64,000 nucleotides of DNA. Source: Paenibacillus brevis. Its GTDB lineage: Bacteria; Bacillota; Bacilli; Paenibacillales; Paenibacillaceae. Below, in pieces: positions 57,629 to 64,000 of the stretch. The translations under genes and the position numbers were made by a program. The notes beneath the pieces are model-generated. The model saw only the letters and a program-made list of their open reading frames with translations, was not told where the DNA came from and ran no database searches. The stretch spans positions 1 through 64,000 of the forward strand of contig NZ_JAHLQJ010000008.1 of assembly GCF_018919145.1 (NCBI RefSeq). The letters run 5' to 3'. Positions within the stretch are counted from its first letter, which is position 1. The number at the start of each line of letters is the position of its first letter.

Positions 57629-58471
57629 ATGAGTAAATTGAACATATCCAAGTATTTGGCGAATTTATTTCTTTGGGCTCTATGTGTTATATGGATCATC
57701 CCTGTCATCTTCGGCATATCTACCTCTTTCAGAACACAGTCGGAGATTGTGAAATCGGGCTTCCGTCTGTTCCCGGCAGAGTGGAGACTGGAGAACTATG
57801 TGACAATTCTGGGTAATACATCGACTGCACCGATCATGAGATGGTTATTCAACTCTGTGTTCATAGCATCTCTGCATACCTTTTTGGTTATTGTCGTAAT
57901 CTCGTTGACCGGCTACGGTTATGCACGGATGAAATTCAAGGGCAGAGATACTTTGTTTTTCACTTTACTAGGGATATCCTTCTTTCCGGGTGTTGTGAAC
58001 ATAATTCCTTCTTATAAAATTATTGATATTTTTGGTTGGGTGAATACTTCCTGGGCGATGATTATTCCAGGTTTGGCGGGGATGGGGAATATCTTTCTGG
58101 TCCGTCAGTTCCTGAAGGGAATTCCGCATGAACTGGATGAATCCGCCAGAGTAGACGGTGCGGGAGATTTCAGAATATATGCCTCAATTATTCTTCCGTT
58201 GATTAAACCTATTTTGATTGTATGCGGACTGTTCTCTTTCGTTGGCTCATGGAATGACTTTTTGTGGCCAGTCATTGTTTATACCGATGTTGACAAGATG
58301 CCGATTACCGCCGGGTTGTTGTTGCTTCAAGATATTTATGGCAACTACCGCATGATCGGCCAGTTAATGGGTTCAGCAATCATAGCTATTATTCCAACCT
58401 TGTTGCTATTTGCATTCGCTCAGAAGTACTTCATTCAATCGATCAACCTGAATTCAGGCATTAAAGGATAA
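57629..58471 (+). CDS. Sugar ABC transporter permease (AraQ type)
   Basis: The 280-residue permease has six helices, loop LDESARVDGAGDFRIYASIILP and the C-terminal FIQSINLNSGIKG usual in MalG-like permeases. AAGGTG lies 8 nt before ATG. It completes the importer; no ATPase gene is present. Confidence 0.92.
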   Translation: MSKLNISKYLANLFLWALCVIWIIPVIFGISTSFRTQSEIVKSGFRLFPAEWRLENYVTILGNTSTAPIMRWLFNSVFIASLHTFLVIVVISLTGYGYARMKFKGRDTLFFTLLGISFFPGVVNIIPSYKIIDIFGWVNTSWAMIIPGLAGMGNIFLVRQFLKGIPHELDESARVDGAGDFRIYASIILPLIKPILIVCGLFSFVGSWNDFLWPVIVYTDVDKMPITAGLLLLQDIYGNYRMIGQLMGSAIIAIIPTLLLFAFAQKYFIQSINLNSGIKG

Positions 58472-58507
58472 TCGGCGGGACTACTAAGTAAGCTGGAGGG
58501 ACAATAG

Positions 58508-59995
58508 ATGGGGAACCGTATTCTTATAAATGCAGACATTTCCAAGGCTCAAATTAATAAGCATATTTACGGCCACTTTGCAGAACATCTCGGAAGATGT
58601 ATCTATGAGGGTATTTGGGTAGGTAAGGAATCCTCCATCCCGAATACTAAGGGAATTCGAAATGATGTGCTGGAGGCATTAAGAGCGATTCGTGTTCCGG
58701 TGTTGCGCTGGCCGGGGGGATGCTTTGCCGATGAATATCATTGGAAGGATGGAATAGGACCGTATGAGCAGCGCAAGCGGATGGTCAATACCCACTGGGG
58801 CGGCGTAATTGAAAACAATCACTTTGGGACCCATGAATTCATGCTGCTTTGTGAATTGCTGGAGTGCGAGCCTTATATCTGCGGAAATGTTGGCAGCGGT
58901 ACGGTACAGGAAATGTCTGAATGGGTCGAATATATGACCTTTGACGGTGAATCTCCTATGGCTTCCTGGCGTGGAGAGAACGGTAGAGAAACGCCGTGGA
59001 GGCTAAAGTATTTTGGAGTGGGCAACGAGAATTGGGGTTGCGGGGGTCATATGCGCCCTGAATACTATGCTGACCTGTATCGCAGATACCAGACCTATGT
59101 CCGTAACTATGGAGACAACCGGATTTTCAAAATTGCCGGCGGAGCTAACGTGGATGACTATAACTGGACGGAGGTGTTGATGAAGCATGCAGGCGGATTA
59201 ATGGATGGCTTGAGCCTGCACTATTACACGATACCCGGTGATTTTTGGCTGGGTAAGGGATCGGCACTGGACTTCGATACAGATGAATGGTTCATCACGA
59301 TGAAGAGAGCGCTTCATATGGATGAGCTCATTTCAAGACACGGAGCAATTATGGATAAATATGATCCCGATAAACGCGTGGGTCTGATTATTGATGAGTG
59401 GGGAACTTGGTTTGATGTGGAACCGGGAACCAATCCGGGCTTCCTTTATCAACAAAATTCGATTCGGGATGCTCTTGTGGCCGCGCTGCATTTCAATATT
59501 TTCCATAAGCATGCGGATCGGGTGTATATGGCGAATATTGCCCAGACCGTTAATGTGCTGCAAGCCATGATTTTAACGGAGGGGGATAAGATGCTTTTGA
59601 CGCCGACGTATCATATCTTTGATATGTTCAAGGTCCATCAGGATGCTGAATTGCTATCGGTCGAATCAAGCCTTGGCGTCTGCGGGCATCAGGGCCAGGA
59701 GTTGCCGCAAGTGATGGTGTCAGCTTCCAAGGATCACGCGGGAAGAGTTCATCTTAGCCTGGTCAATATCGACCCGGGTCAGGAAGCAGAGATTTATGTT
59801 GAAGTGCGCGGGTTGGATGCTGAAGAATTGCGGCCTGTGGGGAGGATTTTAACTGCCCGGCATATGAACGATCATAATACTTTCGAGCAACCTAGCACCG
59901 TTGCCCCGGCTCCTTTTGAACAAGTAGTTGCGGATAAGACTGGCTTGAAACTACGGCTTCCTGCGATGTCGGCAGTCACGCTGTGTCTGAACTAG
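58508..59995 (+). CDS. abfA: Alpha-L-arabinofuranosidase, GH51
   Basis: This 495-residue cytoplasmic enzyme removes terminal arabinofuranose from arabino-oligosaccharides. The acid/base Glu174 lies in [10 protein letters not shown] and the nucleophile Glu297 in [27 protein letters not shown] marks the N-terminus, and a C-terminal beta-sandwich follows the barrel. Length is normal. It starts 36 bp after the permease and is followed at 14 bp by the secreted arabinanase gene, so the operon couples uptake and hydrolysis of arabinan. Confidence 0.95.
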   Translation: MGNRILINADISKAQINKHIYGHFAEHLGRCIYEGIWVGKESSIPNTKGIRNDVLEALRAIRVPVLRWPGGCFADEYHWKDGIGPYEQRKRMVNTHWGGVIENNHFGTHEFMLLCELLECEPYICGNVGSGTVQEMSEWVEYMTFDGESPMASWRGENGRETPWRLKYFGVGNENWGCGGHMRPEYYADLYRRYQTYVRNYGDNRIFKIAGGANVDDYNWTEVLMKHAGGLMDGLSLHYYTIPGDFWLGKGSALDFDTDEWFITMKRALHMDELISRHGAIMDKYDPDKRVGLIIDEWGTWFDVEPGTNPGFLYQQNSIRDALVAALHFNIFHKHADRVYMANIAQTVNVLQAMILTEGDKMLLTPTYHIFDMFKVHQDAELLSVESSLGVCGHQGQELPQVMVSASKDHAGRVHLSLVNIDPGQEAEIYVEVRGLDAEELRPVGRILTARHMNDHNTFEQPSTVAPAPFEQVVADKTGLKLRLPAMSAVTLCLN

Positions 59996-60009
59996 GGGAG
60001 GAGAAATCT

Positions 60010-63000
60010 ATGAAATCGTTAAAGAGAGGGTTGACGCTGCTGTTACTGGTTGCCCTGCTGATTCCGGCCACGGGCTATGCTCGGGAAAACACGGCTTCAG
60101 GGATTACGAGAGTAGAATTTGCCGCCTGGATTAATCAAGTGTTTCGTTATATCAATGAAGGTGAATGGAGCTTCCGGGATCAGGATGTGAATGAGTCCTC
60201 ATTGTCAGAGCTCAGAAAGGCTGTTGCTGCAGGATATATACAAGGATACGGGGACGGTACGCTTCGTCCATATCAAACGGTGAGCAGGCAGGAAGCAGCT
60301 GTAATGCTGGTAAAGGCATTTCGCTTGTCTTCTGAATCTGATTTTGTGATACCCGAAAGTATAAAGGATAGCAATGAATGGCCTGCGTGGAGCAGTTCGG
60401 CAATATCGGCCCTGTTTGAGCAGGGGTATGTATCGGGTTACCCCGATCAAACCTTCCGGCCTAAGCAGCCTATTAGCCGAAGTGAAGCATTTAACCTGAT
60501 CGGACATATTGCCGGGGAAATGATCGACAAGCCGGGAACCTATTCAGGAATATCGAGTCGTAATGCTGTCATTAATCAGGCTGAGGTTGTGCTGGAAGAT
60601 TCCGTGATCGCAGGAAACCTTTATTTGAGTGAAGGGATTGCAGAGGGAGCCGCTACGTTGAATCGAGTAACCGTAAGCGGCACGGTTTTTGTTTCGGGAT
60701 CGCAGACTCTGCATTTATCGGGTTCTAAGTTACATCGGCTGGTTATGGAAAGAAAGGCTGATCTGGTCTTGGACAGTGATAGCTCGGTCGAGATCTTAGA
60801 TATTCTGGTCAATGAGGAGATTCATGTCAAAGGCAACGGCTATATCGGCAGCGAGGATTCCAGAATAGTGCGTGAGGAAGAAACGGCAAAATCCGATGAT
60901 TCCAAGGGAGCGGTGTCCTTGGGGATAACGCCAACAGCTCCTTCGCAAGGCGGAAATAGTAATAATCCCGCTAATCCGGAGCCGGGCGCTGAACCGCCGT
61001 TATTTACTAATGTATCAGTCCATGATCCTTCTGTAATTAAGGATGCTTCGGCTTATTATGTTTTTGGATCCCATATTGATGCTGCCAAATCAGCAGATTT
61101 ACAGAATTGGACCAAATTCACGAATGGTTATACGACACCCGGAAACGTGATTTACGGGGATCTGTCGGAAAACTTGGCGGATTCATTCAAGTGGGCAGGC
61201 GAAGATGATGCCGATAGCAAGGGAGGGTATGCTGTTTGGGCGCCGGATGTAATCTGGAATGAAAATTATAAGAACCCGGATGGAACAATCGGAGCCTTTA
61301 TGCAGTATTACAGCGCCTCTTCCACCTATATCCGATCAGCTATCGGGTTTGCCGTATCCCAAAATATCGAAGGCCCGTATTTGTATGGAGATACTGTTGT
61401 CTATTCCGGCTTCACGCTTAATGATGCAAAGGATGCCGATAGCTCGGTCAATAAGAAATGGACCCAAACCCATTTGCCTGAGCTCATCGAAACCGGACAG
61501 CTGAATAGCGAAAATCCGGGATGGTTCAAAAATACAGGAGAATACAACAATGCGATTTACCCGAACGCTATCGATGCTTCCTTGTTTTTTGATAAAGAAG
61601 AAAAGCTGTGGATGGCTTATGGCTCGTGGTCAGGCGGCATTTTCCTGCTTGAGCTTGATCCGGAAACGGGCCTGCCCAAGTATCCTGGACAGGATGGAGT
61701 CACCGAAGACGGCAGGCTGATCGATCGGTATTTCGGGGTGAAGATCGCCGGCGGCTTTACCAAATCGGGTGAGGGCCCATATATATTCTATGATCCGTCT
61801 ACGGACTGCTATTATCTAAATGTGACGTATGGCTGGCTTGGAGCGGACGGCGGCTATAACATGAGGCAGTTCCGCGCGAGCAGCCCGGCCGGCCCCTATC
61901 TCGATGCATCCGGTCAAAATGCTGTCCTGACAGACCAGAATACAGCAAATGATCTTGTCGGCATCAAGATGATGGGCAACTTCCTTTTCAAGAAAGAGAT
62001 TGGGGAAACCGGTCTGGAGGACGGCTATGGATATGTCTCTCCAGGTCATAACTCCGTATTCAACGATGAGGCTGCAGGCAAGTACTTTCTATTGTTCCAT
62101 ACCCGCTTCCCGGAGCGTGGGGAGGCGCATGAGCTTCGCGTCCATCAGATGTTTATGAACAAGGATGGATGGCTCGTGACGGCACCTGAAAGATATTCCG
62201 GGGAGACGGCTGCGGCAGTTAAGGAGGACGATATTTCCGGAGATTATAAGTTTGTGAATCACGGCTTGTCCTATTCCGGGGCTGTGACGGAGTCACTATC
62301 GATTACGCTTGAAAAGGATAAGAAGATCACGGGCGGCGTGGAAGGCAGCTGGAATCTGGAAGGTGGATATGACGCTGAGATTGTGGTGAACGGCGAAGCT
62401 TATAATGGGGTATTTGTCCAAGGCTGGGATCCGCTTCTGCAGCAAAACACATTAACCTTTACGGCTATTTCGGCCAAGGGAGAGACAATTTGGGGAATCA
62501 AGCAGCCGGATATGACCGATCAACAGGCAGTGAGAGCCGTTGAACAGGCGCTTACGCTTGGAGACACAAGCAGATTGACCGATAATCTTCAATTGCCTGA
62601 GAGAGGTGTGCGTGGAACTAAGATCGAATGGTTTAGCTCCGATCCTTCTGTTATTTCAGATTCAGGCGTTATCAGCCCTCCTGATCCAGGGGAAGAACCG
62701 CTGGCCGCAGAGCTTACGGCAACGATTACAAAGGGGGCCTTCAGCGCCGCGAAAAAATTCCAGGTTCGCGTCATTCCGTTGGATTTGAATGAGGGTCTAG
62801 TTGCTTATTATGCTTTTGAAGACGACTTGTCCGATTTGACAGAAAACTATAAGGATGGCAAAGTGACTGGGCCATTGATCGATGAACAGAATGGAAATAT
62901 AACCTTTTCAAAAGGCGTCACCGGGAATGCGGCCGTATTTGACGGTGGATCCGGCATCCGCCTTCCGGATGGACTGGTCTCCGGAAATGAATACTCTGTT

Positions 63001-64000
63001 TCGCTTTGGGTATACCCGGAGGAGCATAGCCAGTTCTCGACCACTTTCTTTGGGGCGCGGTCCAAATCAAGCTGGGTCAGCCTTGTGCCGGATTCTTGGG
63101 ATAACAATACAATGCTATGGTCTGGTGAGGCTTGGTATGATGGTTCGACAGGATCCAGAATTCGTACAAAAGAATGGCATCATCTTGTCTTTACCGTAAA
63201 TGAGGGCAGCGTGAAAGTGTTCGTTAACGGTGAGCAGCAATATACCGGTAAAGGCTTCCCGGATATTTTTAAAGATGAGTCGGCGGTATTCAGCCTTGGC
63301 GTGAATTGGTGGGATCGTCCTTTCGAAGGGAAGATGGATGAATTGCGGATTTATAATACTTCATTGACCGATGCATTGGTCAAGCGGCTTTCACAGGAAT
63401 CTTCCTTTGATGAAGAGGAGGGAAAAGCCGAATTGGCAGCCAAATTTCTGTTTGAGCATGATCTTGCAGATCATTCAGGGAATTTTGGTTCCGGAGAAAT
63501 CATTGGCAGTCAGCTTGCCTCCCTTGATGCTGGCAATTTGGATTTTGCGGAAGGGGTAAACGGTTCTGCTGTGGTACTTGATGGCAAGTCAGGTATTCTG
63601 TTGCCGAAAGGCCTGGTAGCCACACCAAGTTACTCCGTCACAATGTGGGTTTATGCCGATGAGTTGACACCTTACACCCCGGTCTTTTTCGGTGCGCAGT
63701 CCAATACGAACTGGGTTAGCCTGCAGCCTATGGGCCATGACGGGGCAGGCAACAGTGCCATGCTCTGGTCCGGGAGTAAGTGGTATGACGCAGGTACCAG
63801 CATAAGGATCGCTCCGCAGGAATGGGTTCATCTAGCCTTTACCGTGAATCGCGGAAATGTAGTTGTATATGTGAACGGTGAGGTCAGATTTACAGGATTG
63901 AATTTCCCGGATGTCTTTACGGATGATCAAGGAACATTCAGCCTTGGCGTAAACTGGTGGGATCCTCCGTTCAAAGGGAGGATCGATGAGGTTTGCCTGT
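60010..64000 (+). CDS. Surface-anchored endo-arabinanase, SLH-GH43-LamG, 3' end outside window
   Basis: At least 1,330 residues are open to the window edge. In order: signal peptide (about 1-24, GYA cleavage), a partial and two full SLH repeats (about 31-170; GYGDGTLRP, GYPDQTFRP) for S-layer attachment, a beta-repeat stretch (about 185-285), a Pro/Gly linker, a GH43 subfamily-5-like domain (about 330-735) with Asp339 (VHDPS), Asp522 (IDASLFF), Glu588 (SGEGPY) and a calcium-site His680 (HNSVF), a bacterial Ig-like part (about 840-925), and two LamG/concanavalin-like domains (about 929-1125 and 1142 onward). It would cut arabinan at the cell surface, feeding the importer upstream. Ribosome site GGGGAGGAG is 5-6 nt before ATG. 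Confidence 0.93.
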   Translation, partial: MKSLKRGLTLLLLVALLIPATGYARENTASGITRVEFAAWINQVFRYINEGEWSFRDQDVNESSLSELRKAVAAGYIQGYGDGTLRPYQTVSRQEAAVMLVKAFRLSSESDFVIPESIKDSNEWPAWSSSAISALFEQGYVSGYPDQTFRPKQPISRSEAFNLIGHIAGEMIDKPGTYSGISSRNAVINQAEVVLEDSVIAGNLYLSEGIAEGAATLNRVTVSGTVFVSGSQTLHLSGSKLHRLVMERKADLVLDSDSSVEILDILVNEEIHVKGNGYIGSEDSRIVREEETAKSDDSKGAVSLGITPTAPSQGGNSNNPANPEPGAEPPLFTNVSVHDPSVIKDASAYYVFGSHIDAAKSADLQNWTKFTNGYTTPGNVIYGDLSENLADSFKWAGEDDADSKGGYAVWAPDVIWNENYKNPDGTIGAFMQYYSASSTYIRSAIGFAVSQNIEGPYLYGDTVVYSGFTLNDAKDADSSVNKKWTQTHLPELIETGQLNSENPGWFKNTGEYNNAIYPNAIDASLFFDKEEKLWMAYGSWSGGIFLLELDPETGLPKYPGQDGVTEDGRLIDRYFGVKIAGGFTKSGEGPYIFYDPSTDCYYLNVTYGWLGADGGYNMRQFRASSPAGPYLDASGQNAVLTDQNTANDLVGIKMMGNFLFKKEIGETGLEDGYGYVSPGHNSVFNDEAAGKYFLLFHTRFPERGEAHELRVHQMFMNKDGWLVTAPERYSGETAAAVKEDDISGDYKFVNHGLSYSGAVTESLSITLEKDKKITGGVEGSWNLEGGYDAEIVVNGEAYNGVFVQGWDPLLQQNTLTFTAISAKGETIWGIKQPDMTDQQAVRAVEQALTLGDTSRLTDNLQLPERGVRGTKIEWFSSDPSVISDSGVISPPDPGEEPLAAELTATITKGAFSAAKKFQVRVIPLDLNEGLVAYYAFEDDLSDLTENYKDGKVTGPLIDEQNGNITFSKGVTGNAAVFDGGSGIRLPDGLVSGNEYSVSLWVYPEEHSQFSTTFFGARSKSSWVSLVPDSWDNNTMLWSGEAWYDGSTGSRIRTKEWHHLVFTVNEGSVKVFVNGEQQYTGKGFPDIFKDESAVFSLGVNWWDRPFEGKMDELRIYNTSLTDALVKRLSQESSFDEEEGKAELAAKFLFEHDLADHSGNFGSGEIIGSQLASLDAGNLDFAEGVNGSAVVLDGKSGILLPKGLVATPSYSVTMWVYADELTPYTPVFFGAQSNTNWVSLQPMGHDGAGNSAMLWSGSKWYDAGTSIRIAPQEWVHLAFTVNRGNVVVYVNGEVRFTGLNFPDVFTDDQGTFSLGVNWWDPPFKGRIDEVCL

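Noticed and set aside
1..64000. tRNA and rRNA genes
   Set aside because: No cloverleaf with T-loop GTTCRA-type context or rRNA-like conserved blocks was noticed on either strand; a covariance search was not possible here.

Overview
The window looks like a chromosome segment of a spore-forming, plant-polysaccharide-degrading Firmicute, most probably Paenibacillus. The evidence is a YaaH-type spore cortex hydrolase, an S-layer-homology (SLH) anchored exo-enzyme, strong GGAGG ribosome sites with frequent GTG/TTG starts, CcpA-type cre boxes, LplB/YtcP/YesM/YesN-type sugar uptake modules and a PBSX-like phage-tail locus. No rRNA, tRNA, CRISPR array, integrase or transposase was seen.

Layout. (1) 1-12.7 kb: yaaH and a Gfo/Idh/MocA oxidoreductase. 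A leftward pectin/galacturonate operon follows: uxaB, uxaA, uxaC, an SGNH acetylesterase and a TIM-barrel sugar isomerase. It is headed by a LacI-type (ExuR-like) regulator, and two copies of a CACGTG-centred operator lie beside it. A membrane-bound AraC-type regulator comes next. (2) 12.8-20.9 kb: an oligogalacturonide-type ABC importer whose two permeases are divergently transcribed, then GH105, GH28 and GH43 enzymes. (3) 21-35.7 kb: a PBSX-like contractile-tail locus. It has a repressor/protease pair, four repressor operators around a consensus promoter, a late regulator, a LexA box, and a full set of sheath, tube, chaperone, tape-measure, hub, baseplate, fibre and lysis genes. It has no portal, capsid, terminase or integrase, so it looks like a tailocin (headless tail particle). 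(4) 36-43 kb: two tiny membrane proteins, then an amino-sugar-acid catabolic operon (amidohydrolase, PLP ammonia-lyase, KDPG-type aldolase, PfkB kinase, GntR regulator), then SDR and ThuA genes. (5) 43.3-53.8 kb: a GH130 phosphorylase, a second ABC importer, a YesM/YesN two-component system and a GH3 glycosidase. (6) 53.9-64 kb: an arabinan module with an ArsR-type regulator, a third ABC importer, GH51 arabinofuranosidase and a large SLH-GH43-LamG arabinanase cut by the window end.

How it works together. Secreted or surface GH43/GH28-type enzymes and the acetylesterase break pectin, rhamnogalacturonan and arabinan. Three ABC importers (all lacking an own ATPase gene, so presumably sharing an MsmX-type ATPase) bring oligomers in. 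Cytoplasmic GH105, GH51, GH3, GH43 and GH130 enzymes finish the job, and UxaCBA channels galacturonate to 2-keto-3-deoxygluconate (KDG). KDG could be handled by the kinase and aldolase of the 39-41 kb operon. Local regulators (LacI, AraC, GntR, YesN, ArsR) each have candidate binding repeats next to them.

Across the window, five copies (four full, one internally deleted) of a 130-230 bp palindromic intergenic repeat occur. Its stem arms show compensatory changes between copies. This repeat and the headless tail locus are the two most interesting items.
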